DNA of 64,000 bases from Apiosordaria backusii (GCA_030549205.1 JAUKTV010000001.1:248001-312000); one strand, 5' to 3'; counted from the stretch's first letter, positions 23,145 through 34,134 are shown. The notes: generated by a model not told the origin, from the letters alone. A program made the numbers and translations.

Positions 23145-24039
23145 ATGGCAGTTATGCTAGACCACAGTGTGCTGGTCGTTGGTGCCATCACTCTATCAAA
23201 CGTCTTCCACCTCGCCGAGTGCATTCACTTTTTCCGCCTGGCCGAGTGTATCCGCTTTCTCACTCGAAACCGCCGTCCGACCTTACAGCTCGATCAAAGT
23301 CTCGAAGGAATCAACCGGAAAGCTTTTGGGTGCTTTCAGGCGGCGCTGACGATTCTGCTCTTCGTCGCGACTGCGCTATTAATTTCTGGTCAAAGCAAAT
23401 TCGCAATTGCGCTTGCGGTTCACCGTACACTATCAGAGGTTCGTTGCAGGGCCAAGTTGCTAAAACAACCATTTTGCTAACTCCCATCCAGCGGGTGTCT
23501 TGGAGCCGATACCTCTACCCATACAAATCGGTGCTGTGGGGTTTCTTCTTGGGCAGCACCTCGGTTTTATTTATAGTAATAGCCAGTGCTGTCTGGGCTA
23601 TACAAACAAATGACGAGCGTCCCAGCCAGGTTATCGTCGCATGTCTTGCGGCTTTGGTCCAATGCTGCTCTGCCTCGATGGGTCTCAAGCTTATCTTAGG
23701 CATTTGGAGTCGCACGGCCGGCAGTCTTTCTATACAAGAGCGAGTGACAGGAAACCCTGCTCTTGTTTGGCTGATTCCCCTGACCTGCCTCTCACTCACG
23801 TCCATGCTCTCTCTCCCACTTCTACCATACTGGACGGGCTATCATTTTGAGCGGTCTCTGTCGGTAAGTGCTCTCCTTAGTTTGCCCTAGCGGTCAACTG
23901 ACATATGGTATTTAAGCTTTGCTGCATCGTTTGCTGCACGTCCGAGGTGCGGATGTCGTATCTTATGCTCTCGTTGGTTCGAAGGATGCTTGGTGCGCCT
24001 GCACTAGCTTCCGTGTCGGAAGAGAACGGGGCGGGGTAG
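23145..24039 (+). CDS. Multi-pass membrane protein, family unknown
   Basis: Three exons: 23145-23438, 23492-23863 and 23917-24039. The introns are 53 bp each (first GTTCGT...TGCTAAC...CCAG, second GTAAGT...CAACTGAC...TTAAG), and both joins are in phase 0. The product is 262 residues with at least four hydrophobic segments: about 50-85, 108-133, 140-165 and 185-215. It ends in a Cys-rich stretch and a short polar tail. A near-duplicate phrase (Leu-Ala-Glu-Cys-Ile) sits at about residues 21 and 30. The first donor, GTTCGT, is unusual. A start at the second ATG (23154) is also possible. All three frames joining cleanly argues for a working gene. Confidence 0.55.
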
Positions 24040-24109
24040 AATTCTAGAGCCCGAACAGGTATTTAAGAGAAGTTACAAGGCGGGTTTACGTGGCCCAAGT
24101 CTGTTCTGC

Positions 24110-24364
24110 CTACAGTGACCGCCGTACTAAACGAGCTATCGGCCGCCCAGAGTTCGGTCCAGTAGCAGGGGAACCGCTATCCAGATCCCTGGCCTGTTTT
24201 CTCTCGGACTCGACAAAGGGCAGGTCGAAGAGGACGGCGTGGTTCGCCTTCTGGAGGCTGTCGAGACCGGTACCGCACGTGCCGACGGTGGAGATAAAGA
24301 GCGTGGGCATGTAACTAAGTTTTGTCAAACAACGGTATAAATCCCGCGTCAATTCACGACGCAA
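24110..24364 (-). pseudogene. Possible SNF2-type helicase C-terminal fragment
   Basis: A short minus-strand frame without ATG. It contains Phe-Ile-Ser-Thr-Val-Gly-Thr-Cys-Gly-Thr-Gly-Leu-Asp-Ser-Leu followed by Ala-Asn-His-Ala-Val-Leu-Phe-Asp-Leu-Pro-Phe. This spacing resembles helicase motif V and the following strand of SNF2-like C-terminal lobes (Thr-Gly-Leu-Asn...Ala, then Asp-Leu-Pro/Trp). The motif VI region is not preserved. A remnant at most. Confidence 0.35.
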
Positions 24365-24971
24365 GTTTGCTTTAGTACTCCCTCTAGCTTAAGACAATTT
24401 GCGGCAAGCGGTTTACTACTTCCGAAGCATATATCCAAGAGCGGCTAGTGGACTTTGACCTGTTAAGGCCGTTGGACAGACAGCTGATAGTTGAGTTCCC
24501 TGCCGGATACCCAACGCCGAGCGGTCAACATAATGACAATTGTTCCAGCTCAGCGTTCAGCTCACTCTTTGGGACCGCTATGTGTTAGAAGTTGTGTGAC
24601 AGTCTCCCGTTTCTGGCTTTTGTCCGGTAAGTGCCATTGGCGTGTGCTTTCAGGTCGCTCCTCCGCAATTTAGACGCTTTGGTACAAGCTTGGTTATTTC
24701 TTGGGACGATACCAGGGTTGTTTTAGCGGAATCGATCCTGTTGAGCGGGAGGCGCTTAAGGTGTCTAGGGATCATGTACTTTGAAGCTTGATGTGCTTGG
24801 CAGAAACAGGCAAGCGGTGACTATTGGTAGATGCAATCACGGAATCAAGAAAGGAACTCTCAAACGCTGTACGATCATTGCTCTTCATCATCTCCTAGAT
24901 AGGTAATTACACGTCATCTATTCAACACCTAGTGTCTTAAGTTGATGCAGAGAACCACACCATCCAACACA
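24365..24971. other. No gene seen
   Basis: No protein-like frame found. Composition is near average. Confidence 0.4.
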
Positions 24972-25230
24972 TCAAGCCTCCGTATCCAGCCAAGCATTCC
25001 ACCAAGAACGGTGCGAGTCTAATGCCTCGGCTGTAACCTTCAGACTGGGTCGGTATAACTCAATGTAGGCGTATATTTGAATCCATGACCCCGTTGTCAT
25101 GTACACGTGACTGAGGCTCAAACTAGACAGCATGTTGTGCCGACTCAAGAAGTATATCAGGGCGTCATATTTAGTCACGCCATTCTCAATTTCCAAGTCT
25201 CTCAACGATGCGAAGTGCATTTCTGCTAGG
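24972..25230 (-). pseudogene. F-box/LRR-type protein, C-terminal fragment
   Basis: The minus-strand frame gives 82 residues with Leu-Arg-Asp-Leu-Glu-Ile, Phe-Leu-Ser-Arg-His-Asn-Met-Leu-Ser-Ser-Leu-Ser-Leu and Gly-Ser-Trp-Ile-Gln-Ile. That is the Phe-Leu-X2-His...Leu-X2-Leu...Gly-Ser-Trp pattern common near the C-termini of fungal F-box proteins. A second frame upstream (25230-25330) continues Leu-rich sequence, implying a frameshift or lost intron. It may be the other half of the F-box gene whose head is at 16093, although they lie on opposite strands 9 kb apart. Confidence 0.4.
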
Positions 25231-25330
25231 AAGGCATTTGAATCCTGCTGGGCTTAGGGATAGTGACAGCCTTGCAAGATTCGGAAATAACGCAAGAAAT
25301 TTGACCGCGCTCGCACCTTGGGCGTCTTGG

Positions 25331-26393
25331 ACAAGGAATGGTTTGATTCGCAAGCTCGTGATATGCTTAAAGGACTTATTATGCTACGCATTGTGGCCGA
25401 AGGTACCTTGAGGTTCGAGCTGCCTAATATTGGGAAACAGGTGAAGCTGTAGACGCCTAGTTCTTAATTTAGAATAGGAAACACCTGTGAGTCGTCACCA
25501 ACTTGTCTCGGACGGGGTACCTGGACCTGTCCTCTCCCACTCAATCTGTCCACGCGGCGAAATAGATGGCTGGATTTAAGTTGAGCTAGCCGCCCAGTTA
25601 CGGGTACATCGTCTATGATGCAGGTTCTCCCGAGCATCAAGTGCAGTTCAGAGCACCTGCCCTGCTTATTTCTTCTCGGGGATCCCTGGTTGCCCTAGCC
25701 GAGGCCACCTGTGAGTTTCATAACCTCACATGCTGCATCATCACGCGCTCTAAACAGGAGATGCCGCTTGGAGTAAATACTGCCATCGAATCACCTTACC
25801 ATTCGGCATTCCCTGCACTGTCATCACATCCTGGCCTCGGCCCCTGAGGCCACCATGTGCTGTTTTCCCCTCTCATCCCCACATGATGCCTAGCCCCTTA
25901 ACTCAACTATTACATCAACCGGGGGCACTGTGGTTATCGGACTCAGCTACAGAAGCGATCGATATGAATGACAAATATAATCTCAAAACACCTCGGTTAC
26001 CGTTTGCGTAACGGGCGCCTCGGAACGATCGGCATGGCCAAACAGAAGCGCAGACAAGCGGGAAATCAGCGAAGATCTCTTTATCAATGGTTCGCAATGT
26101 CTTAGCAGGGGACGTATGGAACCATGCATAAGAAGACGTACCACTGTACCGCGACCACGACGAGGGTTACTTTCGGTACTAAGACGATATCGTCGAGTAG
26201 ACCTTATTGGAAAATGCAGCACAACCTTGAACAGACAGGGACATATTCCCCTGTGTTGGTTGGATGAGGAGGGCCACAATTCACCCGACGGGCGAGCGCA
26301 AGTGACCCTTGACAGAGATAAAGGCAACATGTTATTCTTTAGCCCATTTTGTATTTAGACCTATTGCTTGGGGGTCATAGTATTGATTACCAA
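25331..26393. other. No gene; contains an insertion within repeat copy B
   Basis: 25889-25945 matches the sequence just left of repeat copy A (16320-16354, GCCCCTTAACTCAAC). The remainder of the repeat resumes only at 26394. The intervening 450 bp therefore looks inserted into copy B. It has no recognisable gene. Confidence 0.45.
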
Positions 26394-27157
26394 CATATAG
26401 CTCCTTAACCTGCAGCATATATAATGCATCTATACACCGCAGGTAAACCGCTTAACATACCAAGATTACACTTACCAAAGTCCATTTACACTTACAAAGC
26501 GCTTAAAAGCAAATACGATACAATAAGTTAGCGAGAAAATCTCGAGAGTGCTATGAATGTAAGTTTGAGACTGCAGGACTGCATTTCCATCGATCATACA
26601 CCTTAGAAACCACACCGTAGTAATTAAGATTGTACGGCCTTGGGCTCTCCTTTCCAATACCAACCGCTTATAACCTCTTCTCGCCCTTTGGGTCTCGAGG
26701 ACAGCTCGGCCTTCTTCCCTATTAGCTCAGGGCCTTCTATACAATATTTATTTCCTCAAGAAAGCTCAGACAATTATAAGCTTCCTCCTCTCCGCGCCTA
26801 CCATAATAGGAGCTCGAAGGTATTGGGCTCTCCCTTCCGCTATAAACCAACCGGAGGCTCCTTGTTCACGCCCGACCCCCCAAGCTTGTATACGACGCAG
26901 GCTCCCGGCAAGGTCTTCAACGCCGGCGGCGTGGCAGAGCCCTTAGATTAATGCCAACGACGAGTACCCCCTATGTACAAGACGGCACCTATGGAAACAG
27001 TCTTTAGGTCACTCGATTAGGGAGGCACAAGGAGGTTGCCTAGATGATGATGGAGATGGGCGCAGCGGATTGGCGCCACCAAGCAGTGAAGGCATCATAT
27101 ATAGCTGTTAGTTTTCCAGGGCTTGTTAAGGTCGGATTTAGAGACCGTTTAGTTGAC
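26394..27157 (+). repeat. Unclassified interspersed repeat, copy B
   Basis: Same orientation as copy A (16355-16962) and longer, because it retains two segments that A lost. Shares TTGGGCTCTCCTTTCCAATA and the downstream GGATTTAGAGAC phrase. Short frames in it are conserved between copies only because the DNA is. No recognisable coding motif. Confidence 0.6.
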
Positions 27158-28552
27158 GCAGTTGCATATAGTAAGCCACGGCAAGTCCTGCGCAAACACG
27201 AAATAGTTGCGCTTCCTGGCTTAACTGCATGGTTCCAGTGCCATATACTTTTGTGAAAGCCCAATAAAAAGGTCCCTCGCGGTGTTGAAATCGTCGTTAT
27301 TAGAGTCGATCGAGAGTGTACGTGCTAGATAATATTCAGCCTTTGATAGCTGAAGCATCTGCTACTGCTGTTCGGTATTTACCACTGTCGACTCCAAGGT
27401 TACATATACCTTCCCCCAGAAACCAAGTTCAGAGTATACAGCGATGAGGTGAATCCATGATAAAAATTGCGAGCCACAAGAGGCTCCAGGTACTGGCGCG
27501 AATCGTCAAATTTGCCCTAGAATCTCAGAATCTTTCCCTTTATAAGGTTAATACGGAGCTCAGGATGCTCCCGAGAGCCGAGGGCTGCGCTGCATAACAG
27601 GGAGTCCATTGTTGTAGGAAGCCCCAGGCACTGGAAAGATTATTATACTCAATTCACTCCTGTGATCGAAGGAGCAGATACTCGGCTCTCTGCGCGTTGG
27701 CCCGGTTGCAAGGGCTCGGAAGAGTGAAAAGCGGGGCAATCGTGAATCCTTCTCGTCTTTCCACCTTACCAATCCTTTTCTCTTTTATCAGTCCTTTCCA
27801 GGTCACTCTTCTAGTAATTTCTACTGGAGAGTACTAATACGGGTGTTAGATTCTCTTCCACCAATTTCGACGCTCAGGCCAATATAGTGGGAAAGACATA
27901 CTCCGGCAAGGTGGGAAGGACTTGAATTGATGGGCGTTTAGCGCCTTAAAGCAAGTAGGAGAACCCTTTTGGTGCCTTATGGTATTATAAATAGAAGCAA
28001 GCGTGACCATCCTTGACTTATGCCATCACCTTTCCTTCCTGGATATCGTATGCTCGAGAAAAGAACTTAAGAGCGTTAACTAGACCTTCTGGGGAGAGAT
28101 GGAATCGGACGGCTTATGCGGAAAGAGTACCAGCCTTGAGTTATGCTGGGCTTGGATGTAATTCAGAATGCAGTCGTGGATATACCTCTTTATTGTCGAT
28201 ATGGCCTTGACAATGGGCCTCCCACTCTGTCTTGCTGGTTTGCCAAGTATTGCAAGAATCGAGCGAAGCCAGATTCTGCCTTGCAATACTTCTTATAGCA
28301 TCGAAATATATGCTCCCATCTTTTCTTAACTGGGCTGATATAAACGTCAGCTACAGAGCGAGAGTAGCCGTGCGAGGGATCTTTCTTACTGTTCCATCTC
28401 CAAACGGCAGGAAGAGATTGGGAAGATGATCCAACGATCCAGGAGATGGATCATTGGCGACCTCAGGATCATTGCCAAGACCCAATGATCCGTTCCTCAT
28501 TGGTTGCTTTCTTAACCGAGTCCGTTCCAATCCTACATCAGGGTTGTGACAC
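27158..28552. other. No intact gene; clustered GATC-containing motifs at the end
   Basis: Minus-strand frames around 28080-28350 look weakly protein-like but have stops. At 28430-28500 the phrase (T)GGATCATTGG or its complement CCAATGATCC recurs four times with short spacing. The rest shows nothing recognisable. Confidence 0.35.
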
Positions 28553-28782
28553 TAGGCCAAAATATAGAAGCTGTTTTTAGCTCCAGTAAAGGCGAATCAT
28601 TGCTACCTATATAGGGAAAAATGAAAAAGCCGTTTCTGGCTTTAGCAGAGGCTGAGATTTTATGTCATGATCCTAGCGCTGCCTTAGGCTCAATGGTTTG
28701 CGTTGTAATCATGTGGAAGCTGTTTTTGGCTCTGCAAGGGGCAGAAGTTCCTTTTTATAATATTTGTCAAGCCGACTGGCTA

Positions 28783-28850
28783 TTCTCCAAAAATGGCTCT
28801 ACTCCAAAAATGGCCCTACTCTAAAAATGGCTCTACTTTAAAAATGGCTC
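28783..28850 (-). repeat. Four 17-bp tandem units (recombinase 3' flank, left copy)
   Basis: Read on the minus strand the unit is GAGCCATTTTTGGAGTA with C/T variants, four times. The corresponding array at 50866-50967 has six units. Confidence 0.8.
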
Positions 28851-29619
28851 TTAGAATTAAACAGACCTACTTAAAAGGTAGCATTCGATAGCTGACAGCT
28901 CTGTAAGGCAAGTATAAATTAGTATAAAAATGCAATCTTATATGCCTAATTAAGTTAGAAACTATTTAAAGTTTCGGTAAACCGGGATATAAGAACAATG
29001 TTTGGAGGGAGATGATTTACCTGATTTAGACGAATTTAGAAACTGATCCTAGCGTAGATATACTATGCTGCTTTTAACTTTAGTAAAGGTAGAGGTTGCC
29101 TGTTATAATCCCTACCTACTTAACTAAACGGTCTATACTTTAGAAACAGCTTTAGAATAACCTAGTATTATATAAATTTACTTATTGCTTATCCTACTTA
29201 GGGCCTTTCTTACTATATTTAAGGCTTCTCTACTTCTGCTTAGGTTAAAGCGGTAAGTGCTTAGGTCTAAGAACGGAAATGGAAACTGTTAATGTCAGGA
29301 TTCCGATATTATTTGTAACTAGATTGATGCTGGTTTAAGGCGTATGCCATACTACTGTGTAGAAGGTGGAGCTAAGGTTTTAAGTTTTTCCGCAAGTAAC
29401 CCTTATCCTAGCTTAAATAAGCAAACGACTTCTGTTTTTAATACCCGAAGTCCACCTTATATATCTAACAAAACTTAAGAGCAAACAGTTATCTTTCTTT
29501 ATTCTCTCTAAAGTTAAAGCGTCATAACTTTATATTGCGCTATAACGACCGCTTTCAAGGCCTAGTAAGAAATCAAGGGGGCTAGCTCTTGAAAGCCATT
29601 GTGATGGCCCTAAGAAGAG

Positions 29620-29775
29620 TGCTGCTGCGATGGTCGGTACGCAGATTTTCTGCCAGGCAGAAAGAACACGTATGTCTACTGTGATAATCGGTACGTAGCT
29701 TTTCTGCCAGGCAGAAAAAGCACGTATCTTTGCTGCGATGATCGGTACGTATCTTTTCTGCTTGGCAGAAATCTC
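29620..29775 (-). repeat. Three units of 54-55 bp, each with a perfect palindrome
   Basis: TTTCTGCCAGGCAGAAA (self-complementary) lies near 29646 and 29701, with a slightly damaged version (TTTCTGCTTGGCAGAAA) near 29755. Each is flanked by TGCTGCGAT(G/A)(G/A)TCGGTACG. The matching array beside the intact gene (49331-49400) has two units. Confidence 0.8.
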
Positions 29776-31272
29776 TCCTAGCTATTGCAGCAACGCTATA
29801 TGCGACCCTATCCCCTAGTAAGGGGGTGCACCCGGATAATTTTTCTTATGAAGGTGGGGTACCTGCCTAGTGAATAGGATCTATACTGAACACTGACCTG
29901 ATGATAGATGAGGGCGACAAGCCTCAGAACTGCAGTAGTCGTCACAGGTGTCAGTTTCAGAGGTTCGGAAGTGAGTGCTGGATATTTATAGAAGACAATA
30001 TCCTTCAAAAGCAGTGTGAGCAACTGTTGGTTATAAAAGAAAGTTTCCAGTGCAACTATAAATCCCAGAACCGCATCTAACTAAACTAATCTCTTCTAAC
30101 TAACCACTTTTATACATCACTATCAGCTCGGGGCTCATGTACTTTTCTGCCACCCAAGTATCCTCTTTCTCAGGGCGACCTTTAAAATGTACCCGATATT
30201 CTGTTTTGCGACCTTTAGTCGAACGGGGCCGTATGACCTCCACCCCCAAATGAAGCCCTCTATGATTCCTCTCAAGATCCTCGATAAGCCCGGGGTCTAG
30301 GATATTCTTGCGAGGCTCCCAACTGCAGCTTCCATCAAACCATTTCACGTAAAACCAGCCTTTCCACCTATCCAGTAAGCGGTCAACGGTAAAGTGCTTA
30401 CCGTCTGGAGCATGAGCAGGCTCGTCGTCCAAATCACTAGATGACTCTACAGCCGCAACCGGTTCCGGACCTGCTTTTGATATGCAGTTGTGATCTTCGA
30501 TTATTGGTGGGCGCTGCTGCGAAGCTGAATATATCGGCGACAGATCTAGAGTCTCCAAATCTAGGGCGGTGAGATCGTACGACTCCTCGTTACTAGAGAG
30601 CCATGGTCGGCCCGCTTGTACAGGGGGAGGTGAACAGGCTGCGGTTTGAATTGAAGTGAGAGAGCTTACGTCGCTGTCAACGTTTGAGAGCATACCGCGG
30701 TCTATTGTGTTAAGCGTCAACCGGGGCTCGAACGCATCAGGGCAGCTTGTCTTTTTAACGAGCAACCCTAAATTGGCTTCAATCGTACCGCTGTTTATCG
30801 GCGATGGCAGTGTCTTAATGCTTATAGCGGCTTCATCTGTCTAGACCTAGCCTTGAGGACTATTAAGAGGTAACACGGAACGGTTGGAGGGCACTTTGGG
30901 TATGATAGTTGGACGGTTTCCGTATACGATTTCGGCCGTTTCGTCGATAAAATGAAATCCTGTTTTGATACTATCTTCCGTGCTAGGTTTGCTTCCCTTG
31001 CTTCTTTTCGGTATCTTGGCTCTGGTTCGGTCCTCGTTATCTTCCTTTGTAGCCATCTCCAACACGCTCGATTCTTTGGTAAAGCCGGGGCAATGAATAT
31101 TTAGAAGATGATATCTGAAATGCTTAACGGATTCAAATGCTGAACCGCATCGTCCTCCAATATGCGGGCATTCGATCGATTTCTCTTTATTCGAGTTGTT
31201 CGCAACACTGTTCTAATTGATGTTCACCACCACAGCGGGTGTGGGCCCTGTTGAATTGTGTCAGTACCAATA

Positions 31273-31810
31273 GTGGGATTGTGCCTGCCTACCAAATTGT
31301 GGCAATTAAGTCAACAGTGTCAACGCTGCAAACAGTGTCAACACCCTAGGGCCTATATTCTTCAAAAAGCTACAGGGGCAGGCCACTGAGCTGGCCACTA
31401 AGCCAGCCACTATTAACTGGGCCAGTGGGTAGGCCAGTGGGTGAGCCAGTGGGTAAGCCAGTGGGTAAGGGTAAGCCAGTAGGTAAGCTAGTAGGTAAGC
31501 CAGTAGAAGGCCACCGGAAGGAAGCGCTGGAAAAAAAGAAAGTTAATTGGACGTAGCTGGGATTGAATACAGGCCTATCGAACACCTCAGTAGAAGACTT
31601 ACTGGATGGACGGTAAGGTCGACCACTGGGCCACTAAGCCAGCAGCTAATTAAACGAACCCGGGGTAGGAAGAAAGAACCATATAGGGGGTGTACGGTAG
31701 GTACGCCCCTACGTCTTCAGTGGGTATAAGTGGGCCTGGCCTGTTGACACTGTTTGCAGCGTTGACACTGTTGAACAAGGTTGACACTACTTAACGGCTC
31801 AAATTCCCAC
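31273..31810. mobile_element. MITE-like element with 33-bp perfect inverted repeats
   Basis: A 33-bp sequence at 31311-31343 (starting TCAACAGTGTCAACGCTGC) is perfectly inverted at 31742-31774. Outside these, the ends read GTGGGATT... and ...AATTCCCAC, each next to TA (31271-31272 and 31811-31812), so the element is 538 bp with a TA duplication as in Tc1/mariner families. The interior has no gene, but a 12-bp tandem repeat (GCCAGTGGGTAA and variants, about seven units) lies at 31421-31508. No transposase is encoded, so it would depend on one elsewhere. Confidence 0.7.
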
Positions 31811-31811
31811 T

Positions 31812-32387
31812 ATGGCAGTCAACAATCCTTCCAACATTACTCTTCTCAACTTGACAACCCCCAACTCACCATTCTTCGATACCGCCTGGACCGAGTACAT
31901 GACGTTCCGTACCGGACCCTTGACTCAGTCCCATGGCAACCTCCATGCGGTATTCTCTCTCTCCAACATCGCCACTTCGCCGCACCACTCCCAATCCCTC
32001 CTCGAGTCTTTATCCTCCATCAACCACACCAACCACCTCCCTGCGTTCTACTCATCCCACCCCTCTCTTCTGGCAGGCTACATCGCCCAGCACGCCCTTC
32101 AAACCAGCAATTTCGCACTACAATCCGCCATCCTGGAGAACCCTTTCCCCGGCTCCTCAGGCAACCTCAACATCCAACTACAAAAGCCCCTCTCACGCGG
32201 AACCGCGTTCACATAACCTCGACCTCCCCTCACCGAGGGTGTACGGGGTCAAGAGGTTGCGGGTGGTGGATGCGAGTTTGCTGCCGATTATACCGGCGGT
32301 GCACTTGCAGGCGACGATGTATGCTGTGGCGGAGAAGACGGCGGACTTGATCGTGGAGGATGCGCGAGGGAGGCAGAGGAAGAACTA
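31812..32387 (+). pseudogene. GMC oxidoreductase relic (C-terminal part, internally deleted)
   Basis: The frame beginning right at the element border (31812) reads like the substrate-binding region of fungal GMC oxidoreductases (Arg-Thr-Gly-Pro-Leu-Thr then Gly-Asn-Leu). Near 32215 the frame stops, and another (to TAG 32387) gives the family's closing motif: Val-Tyr-Gly-Val-Lys-Arg-Leu-Arg-Val-Val-Asp-Ala-Ser, then Leu-Gln-Ala-Thr and Ala-Glu-Lys. In intact members roughly 100-odd residues, including the catalytic His segment (His-Pro-Xaa-Gly-Thr), lie between them; here they are gone. The N-terminal FAD-binding half is also missing. Not functional. Confidence 0.7.
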
Positions 32388-33323
32388 GGATTGCTCCGGT
32401 GTATCTGAGCCACGGTTTGAGGGTGTAATGTGACACTGTTGAAGTGTATCGTAGCGGACTGTCGAGATGTGTCACGGTGCCTGAGTTGAAATGAATGATC
32501 GTTGACATTCGAGTACCTTATAGGATACCCTATTTGAAAGCCATGGTAGCTATCAGGCTTGAAGTGAAGTAGGTAGACAAAACGAACATTGCAGTCAGAG
32601 CGAGTAGCTTGCCTGGCCAGAAGACCATGTTGAAGAGCTCATCTTGCTCCAAGTCCAAGCTCGAGACTCTCAGCCCTTTTACATTCATCTGCTTCAGACA
32701 TTGTTGCCGCTCAAGTTTTCGATTTGCATTAGATTGCCCGGGTTTCCACGTCAGCTACCGTAGGTAGGTACCTAAGCGGCAGGATTCTGGGTCCGGTCGC
32801 ACGAACTGTGAGTAGAAAGAACCAGGCAGAAAACAGGCAGATTTTCAGCGTGACGTGTATTGCGTTGACTGGAGCTCCTTGCACGCGGTACCGGGTACTT
32901 ACTGCCTTTTCAGCCTGTCAACGAAGAGAAGTTGGGTTGCTGTCGTCCTCCAAACACGAATACACGATGTCATTCGCCATTACTCTGCATGCCCCCGTCG
33001 AGGGCAGCAGAGCCAATCAAGCCCAGTCAGTTGTGTACCTAGCGCTTTTATGCACATGCAGTGGGCTTCACGTTGTGTTTGTGTGTTTCCTCTCGAGGCA
33101 GCATCATGTCTTGGCAATGCTGTAGGCCTCACTTTAGAGGCCGGATACCTACGTACTTCGCACTTTTTTGAGGTCTACAGAGATGCGATGTATGCCTTTC
33201 CAGCATCATGGTTTGGGCATAAAATGGCCAACATGTCCTCGTTCATTGAATTTCATTACCCCCAACTTGCACCTCCTATTCCAAAGATCCTGAGAGCATA
33301 ACCCAAATCACGACGAGTTCACA
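32388..33323. other. Intergenic, no gene seen
   Basis: No convincing frame. Includes the promoter of the hybrid-binding protein gene at 33324, with a CT-rich stretch and GTAGGTAGGTACCTA near 32760. Confidence 0.5.
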
Positions 33324-33962
33324 ATGGCTCAAAAGAAATGGTATGCGGTTGCCAACGGGCACCAGCCCGGAGTATACGAGTCATGGGCGTATGTTGACCA
33401 TCCCTCTCCACCCACTTCGTCAAGTGCCCTTATACAGTCAGTCACTAACCTGGACCGAAACGATTTGGATTATAGTGAAGCAAAAGCACAGGTTGAGGGT
33501 TACTCCCACAACTGCTACCAGTCGTTCACGAAAAGAGAAGAGGCCGAGAGATTTGTTGAGGGTTACAAAGAAACTAGGGCCGAGTTGATGAGAGCCCGTG
33601 GCAGTCAGCGTGAGGAGTCGAGAGGACGTGATGAGCGTGTTGAAGTACAGCCAACACCGACAACGTCACCGGCACCGGCTACTTCGTCTCCTTTGCCACC
33701 GCCATCACCTTCTTCCTTTACTTCATCTACTGGATCCATCCCCAGAGCCCATGAATTGGTGGTACCGAAAGCCGACGCTTCGGTCATGAAGAATGAAGCC
33801 GATATCAAGCCTGCAACACCTGCAGGCGGGAGGAAGAAGGGATATTGGCGGAGCAGAAATAGGGGTGGTCACGCGAACAAGGGAAGCAGCGGAGGTGGTC
33901 TGAGCGGTGTAACTGAGAACATGGGCAGATTGGATATCAGGATGAGTGTTTCTCGGGTGTAG
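33324..33962 (+). CDS. RNase H1 N-terminal (hybrid-binding) domain protein, no RNase H
   Basis: Exons 33324-33388 and 33476-33962 give 183 residues. The 87-bp intron (GTATGT...TCACTAAC...TTATAG) is a multiple of three and has no stop, so the unspliced frame is also open (212 aa). Splicing restores the domain: Lys-Trp-Tyr-Ala-Val-Ala-Asn-Gly then Gly-Val-Tyr-Glu-Ser-Trp-Ala-Glu-Ala-Lys-Ala-Gln-Val, and Tyr-Gln-Ser-Phe-Thr-Lys-Arg-Glu-Glu-Ala. That is the RNase H1 hybrid-binding domain, also called the viroplasmin-type domain. It binds RNA:DNA hybrids in RNase H1. The rest is Pro/Ser-rich, ending in a Gly/Arg/Lys stretch, with no RNase H catalytic domain. It is probably a nucleic-acid-binding protein. 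Confidence 0.75.
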   Translation: MAQKKWYAVANGHQPGVYESWAYVDHPSPPTSSSALIQSVTNLDRNDLDYSEAKAQVEGYSHNCYQSFTKREEAERFVEGYKETRAELMRARGSQREESRGRDERVEVQPTPTTSPAPATSSPLPPPSPSSFTSSTGSIPRAHELVVPKADASVMKNEADIKPATPAGGRKKGYWRSRNRGGHANKGSSGGGLSGVTENMGRLDIRMSVSRV

Positions 33963-34134
33963 GAGTGTTGTGGGCATCCAAGACAACTTCGCGACCTGGA
34001 CGCCATCAGGGGACCGGGTATATGATATGATACCGGACTACATGCCTAGAAAGACTCCCATTAACCATTCTATATTGTAACAAGATACTATGTACAGGAA
34101 GATTCTGCGATGCAACAAGCGCCAGACAATACAT

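Larger units (their letters stand above)
28553..31190 (-). pseudogene. RIP-decayed 3' half of a DUF3435 recombinase gene and flank
   Basis: Matches the intact plus-strand module at 47900-51191 in inverted orientation. 31190-30100 corresponds to the zinc-finger-to-chromodomain half of the gene; 30100-28553 corresponds to its 3' flank. Two tryptophan codons have become TAG (minus strand, 30843-30841 and 30849-30847), the exact TGG-to-TAG change RIP makes. Other differences are mostly transitions. The chromodomain part (30765-30100) is still open. The recombinase catalytic half is absent: homology stops near 31190. It lacks a roughly 75-bp segment of the other copy near 49490 and the LINE insertion. 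Confidence 0.85.
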
